Positions 55,911 through 64,000 of a DNA stretch of 64,000 nucleotides are shown here, one piece after another. The position numbers were made by a program, and so were the translations under genes. The DNA is from JAIBCM01 sp041395165 (GTDB taxonomy: Bacteria; Verrucomicrobiota; Verrucomicrobiia; JADLBR01; JAIBCM01): NCBI GenBank assembly GCA_041395165.1, contig JAWLBA010000001.1, positions 62,001 through 126,000 on the forward strand, given 5' to 3'. The notes under the pieces are model-generated. The model searched no databases and had not been told where the DNA came from. It was given only the letters and a program-made list of their open reading frames with translations. How positions within the stretch are numbered: the first letter of the stretch is position 1; every line of letters begins with the position of its first letter.

Positions 55911-57044
55911 GTGAAGACAGTGTTATCAAAAGATGAGTTGCGTTGCTGGGCAGAGATTGACGTCAAGGCGTTGCGACACAACTTTCGTTTTATTCAGGAT
56001 TATATTGGGCGAAGAGTTGGGATTGTGCCGGTCATTAAGGCAAACGCTTATGGTCATGGTTTGGAGCATGCGGCTTTAGCTTTATCATCGGAAAAAGTGG
56101 CTTTGTTTGGGGTAACCGATTGGCGTGAGGCTTTGCTTTTGCGCGCCTTGCGAAAATCGAAATCTAGTTTTAATACAATTTTATTGAGCCCTTGTTTGGT
56201 AACTGACGTGTCGGAAGTAGTGCGTCATCAATTCATTCCTGTGATTTCTACGCATCGTGAGGTGCAATGGTTTGAAAAAAGTGTTTCAAAACAAAAATTA
56301 GCAAAACCATTTCCCGTGCATGTGAAAATAGACACGGGCATGGGACGAGTAGGGGCGTGGCATGAGGAGGCTTTGATTTTGTTGCGACAAGTTGCCCGAT
56401 CGCCGCATTTGAAATTGGCGGGAATCGCAACGCATTTTGCCAGTTCGGATGAAGATGCAACTTTCACCAAGCAACAATGGCAACGGTTTCAACGATGTTT
56501 GGATCAATTTTGCAAGGAGCATCCTCGGTCTGATTTGAAGATTCACGCAGCCAATAGCGCGGCAATTTTGCGGCATCCTGAAACTTACGCCGATTGGGTT
56601 CGTCCGGGGCTTCTTTTGTATGGTGTTTCGCCTGTAAAAGGGTTTCAACGCCATTTAAAACCGGTTTTACAATGGAAAGCCCGAGTCACTTTGACGAGAG
56701 AAATTCTGGCGGGTCGAACATTGAGTTACGGGGCGACTTATCGAGCCAAGAAACGGCAACGCATTGCGATTGTTTCTGCGGGTTATGCGGACGGTTATCC
56801 TCGTTCTTTGTCGAATCGAGGTTATGTCATGATCCGAGGTAAGCGTTGCGCGATTTTGGGGCGTGTGACGATGGATCAGATGATTGTGGATACGAGTGCG
56901 ATGCAGAATGTTCGTATTGGAGAAGAGGTTGTTTTGTTGGGAGCGGGAATATCAGCAGAAAAATTAGCGGCATTGACGGGAACAATTAGTTACGAAATTT
57001 TTTGTGGGATTGGATGTCGCGTGCCTAGGATTAGAGCGATTTGA
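55911..57044 (+). CDS. alr: Alanine racemase
   Basis: Alr makes D-alanine for peptidoglycan using pyridoxal phosphate. The PLP Lys is in VPVIKANAYGHGLEHAA. Further family motifs are VHVKIDTGMGRVG, GIATHFASSDE, HAANSAAILRHPE, VRPGLLLYGVSP, and the catalytic Tyr region in LSYGATYRAKKRQRIAIVSAGYADGYPR. It is 377 aa and starts at GTG. It overlaps the next gene's possible TTG start. Confidence 0.95.
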   Translation: MKTVLSKDELRCWAEIDVKALRHNFRFIQDYIGRRVGIVPVIKANAYGHGLEHAALALSSEKVALFGVTDWREALLLRALRKSKSSFNTILLSPCLVTDVSEVVRHQFIPVISTHREVQWFEKSVSKQKLAKPFPVHVKIDTGMGRVGAWHEEALILLRQVARSPHLKLAGIATHFASSDEDATFTKQQWQRFQRCLDQFCKEHPRSDLKIHAANSAAILRHPETYADWVRPGLLLYGVSPVKGFQRHLKPVLQWKARVTLTREILAGRTLSYGATYRAKKRQRIAIVSAGYADGYPRSLSNRGYVMIRGKRCAILGRVTMDQMIVDTSAMQNVRIGEEVVLLGAGISAEKLAALTGTISYEIFCGIGCRVPRIRAI

Positions 57045-57895
57045 CTAGGCCTTTAGCTTTTTATAAGCTTGTTTTAGGATTAAAAAATGATAAAGCCTCT
57101 GCTATGACTCCGGAGCAAGAAGTTACAGCAAATTATTGGGAAAACTATATTCAAACAAAATCAAATTTTAAAAAAGCTTCTCCTCAATCTGCAGAGGTTA
57201 TTTTGGATGAAAAAAATAAGACAGTAACTGTAAAAATGAATTTTTACTATTACGGCACTGAAGCTACTGAAAAAATAGCGAAGGCGGCTACTTCTGAAAT
57301 TAGTGCTATGTATAATGATGCTGCTAAAAAGCATAAGGTTAAGATAGACGGCAAAGAATATACGGCGAAGTTTGATGTGACTTATTCTGTTATAACTGAA
57401 GAAGCCGCTAAAAAATTAGCGGCTGCTAATAATGGTCATATAAATAATTTTATTAGAGTTGAGAAAAATAATGAGAGATTGAAAAGGTCTTTTGTAAAGT
57501 CCTTGGGCGATAATAGTGGGTTCTTCAATACTGATGATAGTTTAGGTGAATCTACCACAGCGGCTCATGAAATAGGACACGGTTTAGGATTAAATCATAG
57601 CGCTTCAGACCAAAGAGGAAAACAGCCTGATATTATGGCTGCGCGAGGTACTGCTGTGGATGCAAAATATACTTGGAATCCTAAATTAGGCGATTCGAAA
57701 CTTACTAAAGCCAATGATCCTATCCTGGGTGAATACTCGTATTTTACCAACACGGTAAATCCTCAATTACGCCAAGTTACTGAACAAAATTTACAAGATA
57801 TTTTTAAAGGAATAAAATTTGATAAAAATCTTAAAGCAAATATAGGCACTATTTCTAATACTATCTATGATGCTAAAGGTTATCCCCGACCCTAA
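57041..57895 (+). CDS. Metzincin-type metalloprotease (matrixin-like)
   Basis: The zinc motif HExxHxxGxxH is complete: AAHEIGHGLGLNH with His176, Glu177, His180 and His186. It is followed by a Met-turn at PDIMAARG (Met199). The N-terminal half is Lys-rich with beta strands. No signal peptide is seen. The open frame starts at TTG 57041, overlapping the alr stop; an ATG at 57104 (residue 22) is equally possible. The lack of any export signal is unusual for a metzincin; it may be an intracellular protease or a toxin-like module. Lys- and Asn-rich AT codons differ in style from alr next to it. Confidence 0.75.
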   Translation: MTRPLAFYKLVLGLKNDKASAMTPEQEVTANYWENYIQTKSNFKKASPQSAEVILDEKNKTVTVKMNFYYYGTEATEKIAKAATSEISAMYNDAAKKHKVKIDGKEYTAKFDVTYSVITEEAAKKLAAANNGHINNFIRVEKNNERLKRSFVKSLGDNSGFFNTDDSLGESTTAAHEIGHGLGLNHSASDQRGKQPDIMAARGTAVDAKYTWNPKLGDSKLTKANDPILGEYSYFTNTVNPQLRQVTEQNLQDIFKGIKFDKNLKANIGTISNTIYDAKGYPRP

Positions 57896-57949
57896 AATAA
57901 TTACTTTATTCTTAATATAGTTTATTAGAGAAAAAGAATCAGGGAGGTT

Positions 57950-58792
57950 TTATTTTGATTCTTCGGATTTGACTTGGAGCGCGTGGGGCTGATCCTGATC
58001 TTTAAGGTTTTGCCATTCTTGTTCCATTTCTTCTATAGAACAATTTTTTAGATCGCCTTTTTTTTGTTTGAGGCGATTTTCCATGAGACGAAATCGCGTT
58101 TCGAATTTGGTGTTAGCGGCTTGTAGAGTGGCTTCGGCGTCGCAATGAAGAAAGCGCGATAAATTGACCAAACTGAAAAAGAGGTCGCCGAGTTCTTCTT
58201 GAATTTTTTCGGGTTCGTGAGAGTTAATTTCGTGACGTAGTTCTTCGATTTCTTCCTGAATTTTATCAAGAATTTGTTCCACTTTTGACCAGTCGAATCC
58301 CACATGAGCTGCTTTTTCTTGGAGTTTATGGGCTTTGAGTAAAGCAGGAAGGGCAGGAGGCACACCATCCAGAGCGCTTTCGCGATCGGCTTTTTCTTTG
58401 GCTTTGAGTGCTTGCCAATTTTCTATGACGTCTTCGACTGAGTTGACTTGAATTTTATTTTGTCGCGCATCAACGCTGGGAAAAGGTTCGAAAACATGAG
58501 GGTGGCGAGCAATGAGTTTGTTGCAAATGCTGTCGGCAACGGCATCAAAATCGTAAATTTCTTTTTCGTGCGCGACTTGAGCATGGAACATGACATGGAA
58601 GAGAATGTCGCCCAGCTCCTCTTTTAAATGATCTGGATTTTCTAAATCAATGGCTTCCAGAACTTCATAACATTCTTCAAGAAAAGCGCGTTTTAGGGAA
58701 GCATGGGTTTGTTTACGATCCCAAGGACATCCTTTTTCCGGGTCGCGCAGCGTGGCGACAATGGCTTCTAACTTTTCGATTGGCTTTATCAT
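57950..58792 (-). CDS. mazG: Nucleoside triphosphate pyrophosphohydrolase MazG
   Basis: MazG hydrolyses NTPs to NMP and pyrophosphate. The protein of 280 aa has two MazG domains. The first has CPWDRKQTHASLKRAFLEECYEVLEAID and EELGDILFHVMFHAQ, with the EExxE and ExxD magnesium site; the second has KIQEEIEELRHEI with EELGDLFFSLVNLSRFL. All acidic residues are present. Confidence 0.93.
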   Translation of the reverse strand: MIKPIEKLEAIVATLRDPEKGCPWDRKQTHASLKRAFLEECYEVLEAIDLENPDHLKEELGDILFHVMFHAQVAHEKEIYDFDAVADSICNKLIARHPHVFEPFPSVDARQNKIQVNSVEDVIENWQALKAKEKADRESALDGVPPALPALLKAHKLQEKAAHVGFDWSKVEQILDKIQEEIEELRHEINSHEPEKIQEELGDLFFSLVNLSRFLHCDAEATLQAANTKFETRFRLMENRLKQKKGDLKNCSIEEMEQEWQNLKDQDQPHALQVKSEESK

Positions 58793-58819
58793 ACTAGCAA
58801 ACTATCGTGTAACCCAATC

Positions 58820-59488
58820 ATGGCACAAACTAAAAAAATTGCAGTTATTCTTTCGGGTTGCGGAGTGTATGATGGCAGCGAAATTCATGAAGCGGTGTTG
58901 ACGTTGTTAGCATTGAGTCGTGCGGGGGCAGAAGTTTTTTGTTTTGCGCCGAATATTCCGCAGCATCATGTGGTGAATCATTTGAGTGGGGAAGTGGTTG
59001 AGGACGAAGTGAGGAATGTTTTGACGGAAGCCGCTCGGATTGCACGAGGGAAAATTCAGGATGTTGCGAAATGTAAAGTTTCGGAGATAGATGGAGTTAT
59101 TTTCCCAGGGGGTTATGGTGCAGCAAAAAACTTATGCGATTTTGCAGTGGAAGGTGTCCGATGCGAAGTGGATCCTAACGTGGTAAAATTAATCAGAGGT
59201 CTGCATGAAGCAAAAAAGCCGATGGCCTTTTTGTGTATTTCGCCGGTCATTGCAGCAAAAGTTTTGGGTTCGGCAGGTGTTCAGTTAACGATTGGTAATG
59301 ATCCTGCTACGAAAAAAGCGATTGAAGAAATGGACGCAAAACATGTGGTGAAAGACGTGAAAGATGTTTTAGTGGATGACGTCAATCGTATCGTTTCTAC
59401 ACCCGCTTATATGTATGATGCTTCGATTGCACAGGTGGCAGAAGGCATTGAAAAATGTATGGCAGTTGTGTTGAAATTAATTCCTTAA
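58820..59488 (+). CDS. elbB: Isoprenoid-biosynthesis-associated glyoxalase ElbB
   Basis: A DJ-1/PfpI-superfamily protein of 222 aa. Its motifs are VILSGCGVYDGSEIHEAVL, the nucleophile-elbow region VIFPGGYGAAKNLCDFAVEG, FLCISPVIAAK and VSTPAYMYDASIAQV. ElbB is known from E. coli as a glyoxalase-like protein with a link to isoprenoid synthesis; the physiological substrate is not settled. The symporter gene starts 13 bases downstream. Confidence 0.92.
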   Translation: MAQTKKIAVILSGCGVYDGSEIHEAVLTLLALSRAGAEVFCFAPNIPQHHVVNHLSGEVVEDEVRNVLTEAARIARGKIQDVAKCKVSEIDGVIFPGGYGAAKNLCDFAVEGVRCEVDPNVVKLIRGLHEAKKPMAFLCISPVIAAKVLGSAGVQLTIGNDPATKKAIEEMDAKHVVKDVKDVLVDDVNRIVSTPAYMYDASIAQVAEGIEKCMAVVLKLIP

Positions 59489-59501
59489 CAGAAATTGTTT
59501 C

Positions 59502-61073
59502 ATGGGAGTTTACACGCATTTTAAAACGTTAGATTGGGTAGTTTTGGTGGGTTATTTGCTTTTAACCACGTGGATTGGGCATGCGTTACGGGGAAAACAG
59601 TCCACTATTCGTGACTTTTTTTTGGCAGGTCGCTCTTTGCCGTGGCAAGCGGTTTGTGGATCGATTATTGCTACGGAAATTAGTGCATTAACTTTTATTG
59701 GCGTGCCGGGCATGGTGTTTGCTGCGGGGGGAAATTGGACTTATTTGCAATGGGCAATTGGGTCGGTGATCGCTCGATTTATTGTTGGGATTTATTTTGC
59801 TAAAGTTTTTTTTGAGCGCGAAATTTATAGTCCTTACGATTACATGCAAAATCGGTTGGGAGGCAAGACGCGGGGTTTAACGACCACCTTATTTTTTCTG
59901 GGTTCGATTTTGGGGCAGAGCGTGAGATTGCTTGTGACAGCAATTGTTTTGAAAACGGTTACGGGCTTGGATTTTCATCTTTGTATTTTGATCATAGGTT
60001 TGTTTGCGATTGTTTGGACATGGATGGGTGGTATGACGACGGTGATTTGGACGGATGTGGTGCAGTTTGGTGTGTTTGTTTTTAGTGGGTTGTTGGCACT
60101 GGGTTGGATTGTGCATGCGTTACCGGGCGGTGTGTCGCAGTGGGTAGACGTTGCTTCTACAGCAGGAAAATTTCGCTTGATTGATCTAACAAGAGATCCT
60201 TCGGTCGGGTTTACTTTGTGGGTCGGAATTTTAGCCATGCCTTTTCAAAACATGGCGGCGTTTGGCACGGATCAACTTAATGCACAACGCATGTTTTGTT
60301 GTCGCTCGGCGCGAGATGCGGGGAAAGCCATGATTTTTAGTTCCTTAGGGCAATTTGTGACGATTTTGATGTTGTGTGTGGGAACGGCATTGTTTGCTTA
60401 TTACCAACATTTTTCTCCGTCGCCTCAAGAGATTTCTTTGTTTGGATCCGATGCGGATTATGTTTTTCCAGTTTGGATCACGACCGTGTTGCCTCCGGGT
60501 ATTACGGGTTTAATTTTGGCGGGAGCTTTTGCGGCAGCGATTTCCAGTTTGGATTCGGCGCTAGCGGCTTTGTCGCAAGCGACGTTGGCATTGCGTTTTG
60601 ATGGAAAGGATTGGTCGCACGAAGGCTCTACTTTTCGTATGTTGCTAGCTTCAAGAATTGCTGTGATTTTTTGGGGAATTACCTTGCCAATTTGCGCGAT
60701 TGGATTGGACCATGTGCGAGGTAATATCAATCTTGTGAATTTAGCATTTGGCATGGTGAGCTATACTTATGGCCCGATGTTAGGCATTTTTCTTTTGGCT
60801 ATGTTTCGTAAAAATATTGGCACACGCGGAGTTTGGATTGGTTTGATTATTTCGGTGGGATTAACATTATATGTGAGGCCGGATGTTTATACGGTTTTGA
60901 AGAATTTTGCGATTATCACACCAGAACAGGCGCTTGAATGGCAGCCCAAATTACATTATGCGTGGCTTTATCCGATTACGTGTTTGCTTACTTTAGGTTG
61001 TGGGTTTCTGTTTTCATCTCATGTTGAGCCAAATATTTTAGAGGAAAAACTCGCCGATGGCGTCAGCTCGTAA
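59502..61073 (+). CDS. Sodium:solute symporter (SSS family)
   Basis: A 523-aa polytopic membrane protein with about 13 hydrophobic segments. SSS signatures are FFLAGRSLPWQAVCGSIIATEISALTF, TGLDFHLCILIIGLFAIVWTWMGGMTTVIWTDVVQF, and AAISSLDSALAALSQATL. Substrate (sugar, amino acid, sialic acid or other) cannot be told. The last 36 bases overlap the end of the convergent hemW gene. Confidence 0.88.
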   Translation: MGVYTHFKTLDWVVLVGYLLLTTWIGHALRGKQSTIRDFFLAGRSLPWQAVCGSIIATEISALTFIGVPGMVFAAGGNWTYLQWAIGSVIARFIVGIYFAKVFFEREIYSPYDYMQNRLGGKTRGLTTTLFFLGSILGQSVRLLVTAIVLKTVTGLDFHLCILIIGLFAIVWTWMGGMTTVIWTDVVQFGVFVFSGLLALGWIVHALPGGVSQWVDVASTAGKFRLIDLTRDPSVGFTLWVGILAMPFQNMAAFGTDQLNAQRMFCCRSARDAGKAMIFSSLGQFVTILMLCVGTALFAYYQHFSPSPQEISLFGSDADYVFPVWITTVLPPGITGLILAGAFAAAISSLDSALAALSQATLALRFDGKDWSHEGSTFRMLLASRIAVIFWGITLPICAIGLDHVRGNINLVNLAFGMVSYTYGPMLGIFLLAMFRKNIGTRGVWIGLIISVGLTLYVRPDVYTVLKNFAIITPEQALEWQPKLHYAWLYPITCLLTLGCGFLFSSHVEPNILEEKLADGVSS

Positions 61074-62126
61074 TTTGCCTTCTTGCGTTAACATCCATCG
61101 TCCTTTTGTTTCTTGCGCGTAACCCGCGTCAATGAGTCGTTGAAATTTTTCGGCAAATTTGAAGTTTACAGGAATTCCTTGCCAAGTGCGTAGGCCAAAA
61201 ATTATTTTTTCTATCTCACGCAGGTTATCACTTAATGTTTCTTGGTTAGTTTTTTGCCACTGATTTTTTTGAGCGCCCTCTAAATAAAGCGTTAAATCCG
61301 AAATATTTTGCCAACGCTGATTTTCGATGGTGGACACTGCGCTCGGGCCTAATCCCAGAAAATTAGAGCCTCGCCAGTAAGCCAAGTTGTGTTGCGATTC
61401 AAAACCGGGTCGCGAGAAATTGGAAATTTCGTAATGAGCAAAACCTGCTTTTTCTAAAACCTCAATCGTGGTGAGATAAAATTCAGTTTCGACTTGGAGA
61501 TTCTGTTGCCACTGGCCTTGTTGTAATTTTTCAAAGAAAGGCGTGTCTTCTTCGTAGGTTAAACAGTAAGTGGAAATGTGGTTGGTTTGAATAGAAAGTG
61601 TTCTGGTAAGGGTTTCCTGCCAGGATTTTAAACTTTGACCAGGCACGGCAAACATTAAGTCGATATTAAGATTGGGAAAACCGGTTTCACGGAGAATTTC
61701 GTAAGAGCGGAAAATTTTTTCTAGAGTGTGTTGACGGCCTAAGATTTGTAATACGGCTTGATCCAAAGATTGTGCACCTAGGCTCACGCGGTTAACGCCC
61801 AAATCTAAAAGGATTTCTGCTTTTTCGACAGAAACGGTGCTGGGATTCATTTCTAAAGTAAATTCGGTTGGAGAAAAGTGTTTGGTTAAAACGCTAATGA
61901 GTCGCTCTAGCTCAGGTGTAGGAAGGGCGCTAGGGGTTCCTCCACCTAAAAAAATGGTTTGAATTTCTAGCTGATAATGAGAGCGATAATGATGTAGTTC
62001 AGCAATGAGCGCGTCGACTAAGGAGGGAATTTTGCGACGGTCTGCGGGTTGAACATAAAAAGAGCAGTAGGGACAAATGCGAGGGCAAAAGGGAATGTGA
62101 AGGTAAAGATGACGAGCGCAATCCAT
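61038..62126 (-). CDS. hemW: Radical SAM family haem chaperone HemW
   Basis: A radical SAM protein of 362 aa long annotated as oxygen-independent coproporphyrinogen oxidase and now known as a haem chaperone. The cluster motif is HIPFCPRICPYCSFY, Cys14, Cys18 and Cys21. FLGGGTPSALP and EMNPSTVSVEKAEIL follow, then the HemW-type C-terminus. It does not show the extra N-terminal Cys of HemN. It is the third gene of the DUF4013-HAD-hemW operon. Confidence 0.9.
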   Translation of the reverse strand: MDCARHLYLHIPFCPRICPYCSFYVQPADRRKIPSLVDALIAELHHYRSHYQLEIQTIFLGGGTPSALPTPELERLISVLTKHFSPTEFTLEMNPSTVSVEKAEILLDLGVNRVSLGAQSLDQAVLQILGRQHTLEKIFRSYEILRETGFPNLNIDLMFAVPGQSLKSWQETLTRTLSIQTNHISTYCLTYEEDTPFFEKLQQGQWQQNLQVETEFYLTTIEVLEKAGFAHYEISNFSRPGFESQHNLAYWRGSNFLGLGPSAVSTIENQRWQNISDLTLYLEGAQKNQWQKTNQETLSDNLREIEKIIFGLRTWQGIPVNFKFAEKFQRLIDAGYAQETKGRWMLTQEGKLRADAIGEFFL

Positions 62127-62138
62127 TTAATAGTTAAG

Positions 62139-62840
62139 TTAAGCGACACTATCGATGAGAGCAAAAAATTTATCCGCATTCGAAAAGTCTGAAAAAAATG
62201 CTGTGGGTTGGTGTTTTTTTAGTTCCTCCAGGGAGAATCTACCCGTAGCAACGGCGATAGTTTTGGCTCCGATGGTTTTGCCGCAGGCGATGTCGTGGGG
62301 TGTGTCGCCGATTACAAAAATGTTTTCTGGAGTAAAATGGGTTTGAAATTTTTCTTCCGCGCGTTGTTTGGCGTAGGCAGGAAGTTGGTTGCGATCGTGA
62401 TGATCATCGGAAAATGCGCCAAATTCGAAGTAATGCATCATTTGGTAATGTTCCAGTTTGAGATGGGCGCCTTTTTGCAGGTTGCCAGTTAAAAGACCTT
62501 GTGCGATATCGGGTCTTTCATGAGCCAGGTCGAGAATGGTTTTTACGCCTTCTAAAATGCGGCCGGTCTCTTGTCGTTTGGGAAGCCAATGTTGAAGTTC
62601 TTCAATGTAGCCGTCTAAAAATCGAGTAACATTTTCTAAAGTTTCCGGAAGATCATATTTTCGCAAAATTTCCATGGCGATGCCTTTGTCGGTGCGACCG
62701 GCAATTTCGATGCCTTCAAGTTTGGAATCGATTTCAAAATGATTTTTGAGCGCTTGGATTAAAGCATATTCACCCGCCGATCCCGTGGTGAGCAGAGTGC
62801 CGTCGATATCCCAAAGCAAAAGTTTATTGGGTTGGCTCAT
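62139..62840 (-). CDS. HAD-superfamily phosphatase
   Basis: A 233-aa haloacid-dehalogenase-type hydrolase resembling phosphoglycolate phosphatase. Motif I is LLWDIDGTLLTTG with nucleophile Asp, motif II is in GLLTGNL, and motifs III/IV are in VIGDTPHDIACG. The start at 62840 (SQPNKLLLWDID) overlaps the end of the DUF4013 gene by 17 bases; the longer frame to 62906 would place a hydrophobic stretch in front and is rejected. The true substrate is unknown. Confidence 0.85.
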   Translation of the reverse strand: MSQPNKLLLWDIDGTLLTTGSAGEYALIQALKNHFEIDSKLEGIEIAGRTDKGIAMEILRKYDLPETLENVTRFLDGYIEELQHWLPKRQETGRILEGVKTILDLAHERPDIAQGLLTGNLQKGAHLKLEHYQMMHYFEFGAFSDDHHDRNQLPAYAKQRAEEKFQTHFTPENIFVIGDTPHDIACGKTIGAKTIAVATGRFSLEELKKHQPTAFFSDFSNADKFFALIDSVA

Positions 62841-63558
62841 TCGTTTGTTCTCGAACGGCATCGGCATAAATCGGACCAAACCAAGTATCGACCAGGCAAA
62901 GTCCAAAAACGGCAGCGAAGGGAATGGTGATAATGAAAGAGCATAAAACTGTATTGAGGCCAGTGAGAAAAAATGAGGCGAGCAAAAACTCTTTTTTTCT
63001 GGAGCAAAAGACTTTTAAATTTTTAGGATAGTTCAAAGCGCAGTTGATAACGGAATCGCCATCGAGCCAGCGGCAGCAGGCTACACCGCAAAAGGGAATG
63101 ACAAAAAGCATGGCAGGCGGATAAAACATGCTTAATAAAGCTGGCGGGAGTCCTAAAATTTGGATGAAAAGAAAATAGCAAATTCCCATCCAAACTCCCA
63201 CGGGAAGTAAAAGTGTGGTGATGGCGAGGATCAGTTTAACAGCGCCTTCTTTGACGTAGCGTGGTAAAACGCTCATATTCCAATCGGGAAGTTGTGGTGC
63301 GGAGCCAGTTCGTGCGCGTCGTAGCACTTCGTAGGTGAAGCCTAGAGGGAACCAAAAGGTAAGAACATTAAAAGCAAGTGTTCCGTAGAAAAGAGGTTTT
63401 AATAAAATCGATTTTTCGCCAGGGCTAACCATCCATAATAATAAAATAATCAGGAAAGGGTTGATCAGTAAAAATCCGCCGAAAAGAATTTTGGGAAGCC
63501 ATTGCGAGTCGGCAAGGATGGTTTGAAAACCTTTTTTGAGATCGGGAAATAAGTTCAT
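62824..63558 (-). CDS. DUF4013-like membrane protein
   Basis: A 244-aa polytopic protein with about five to six hydrophobic segments. LPDWNMSVLPRYVKEGAVKLILAI matches the conserved block after the first helices in DUF4013 proteins. The function of this family is not known. It is the first gene of the operon with the HAD phosphatase and hemW. Confidence 0.7.
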   Translation of the reverse strand: MNLFPDLKKGFQTILADSQWLPKILFGGFLLINPFLIILLLWMVSPGEKSILLKPLFYGTLAFNVLTFWFPLGFTYEVLRRARTGSAPQLPDWNMSVLPRYVKEGAVKLILAITTLLLPVGVWMGICYFLFIQILGLPPALLSMFYPPAMLFVIPFCGVACCRWLDGDSVINCALNYPKNLKVFCSRKKEFLLASFFLTGLNTVLCSFIITIPFAAVFGLCLVDTWFGPIYADAVREQTNEPTQ

Positions 63559-63649
63559 AATGCTCTTGATTAGCTAGTATTTCATGTAGGAGTCAAGTTG
63601 TATAGCTTTTAGCTTTTAGTGGAGGGTCAATAGCTGATAGCTTTTCTGA

Positions 63650-64000
63650 ATGAGTCATTTTGAAGATTTGGGTTTTGCCAAGGTCGATTTGCATCGCGGG
63701 CGACGTCAAGGATTTCCTGAAGTGGTTTTTTGTTTGAGAAAGACGCCGAAACAGGCGGCAGAGATTTTTGGGGTTTTAGCAAAGCGGGAGCCGGTGGTTT
63801 TAGCCACGCGCGCGACAGAAGCGCATTTTCGTGCAATTCAGAAAAAGGTGAAAAACGTAAAATATTTTTCCGAATCGCAGTGTGTGGTGAAGTGGAGTAA
63901 AGAATTTGAAAGGAAAATGAAAACCTCTTCTTTTTTGGTGGCGGTATTGGCGGCGGGAACTTCGGATATGCCAGTGGCCGAAGAGGCGGCGATTACCGCG
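63650..64000 (+). CDS. larB: LarB, nickel pincer cofactor synthesis (5' part, cut by window end)
   Basis: The first 117 residues are in the window: VDLHRGRRQGFPEVVFCLRKTPKQAAEIF, then VLATRATEAHFRAIQ, then VAVLAAGTSDMPVAEEAAITA. The last is the PurE-like AGTSD-PVAEEA motif of LarB, which carboxylates and hydrolyses nicotinic acid adenine dinucleotide on the route to the nickel-pincer cofactor of lactate racemase. The frame is open to the end. larC and larE would be expected downstream. Confidence 0.9.
   Translation, partial: MSHFEDLGFAKVDLHRGRRQGFPEVVFCLRKTPKQAAEIFGVLAKREPVVLATRATEAHFRAIQKKVKNVKYFSESQCVVKWSKEFERKMKTSSFLVAVLAAGTSDMPVAEEAAITA

Noticed and set aside
62841..62906. Longer start of the HAD phosphatase
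   Set aside because: The HAD motif starts right after the 62840 start; the extension is antiparallel to family expectations and overlaps the DUF4013 gene further.

Overview
The window reads as a chromosomal segment of a Gram-negative, respiring bacterium of the PVC superphylum, most likely a Verrucomicrobiota member. The evidence is a double-length UvrA (1848 aa, four ABC ATPase modules) of the kind known from chlamydiae, verrucomicrobia and planctomycetes; LPS genes (lpxK, waaA, a WaaE-like glycosyltransferase); a sdhC-sdhA-sdhB operon with a single large cytochrome b subunit; and many secreted propeller/FG-GAP proteins. Base composition is moderately AT-rich. The phylum call is inference; no rRNA or ribosomal protein gene is present.

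Layout. 1-7.4 kb: a frameshifted GspF-type protein, DoxX, recJ, then a tight four-gene minus-strand operon (FAH-fold protein, glycosyltransferase, murJ, lpxK). 7.5-9.5 kb: mnmG, interrupted by one in-frame TGA. 9.6-16.5 kb: an accessory stretch with a frameshifted FG-GAP protein, a 0.5-kb gene-poor gap, a three-gene operon of unknown function, a palindromic repeat and a heavily decayed malQ. 16.5-24.4 kb: vapBC with a palindrome over the vapB start codon, a membrane spermidine-synthase-like protein, tRNA-Asn(GTT) and the giant uvrA. 24.4-40.2 kb: four paralogous secreted TolB-like propeller proteins (two frameshifted), two ABC-2 permeases, and an efeO-FTR1-fur iron operon with a Fur-box-like palindrome at its start. 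40.2-49.7 kb: pssA-psd, a radical SAM gene, a secreted protein, and a dprA-topB-xerC-waaA operon (waaA frameshifted). 49.8-64 kb: DD-carboxypeptidase, sdhCAB, a mini-RHS protein, two unknown genes plus alr and a metzincin in one operon, mazG, elbB, a sodium symporter, hemW, a HAD phosphatase, a DUF4013 membrane protein and the 5' part of larB.

How the genes work together. Envelope biogenesis is the main housekeeping theme (LpxK, WaaA, MurJ, PssA/Psd, Alr, DD-carboxypeptidase), followed by DNA maintenance (RecJ, UvrA, TopB, XerC, DprA), respiration (Sdh, HemW) and iron uptake (EfeO/FTR1 under probable Fur control). The accessory theme is export of repeat-rich surface or extracellular proteins.

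A striking property is the number of broken reading frames: GspF, mnmG, FG-GAP, malQ, two propeller genes and waaA. Most need only one or two bases to repair, often in short homopolymers, so consensus errors are a serious alternative to real gene loss. malQ, with at least seven lesions, looks truly decayed.
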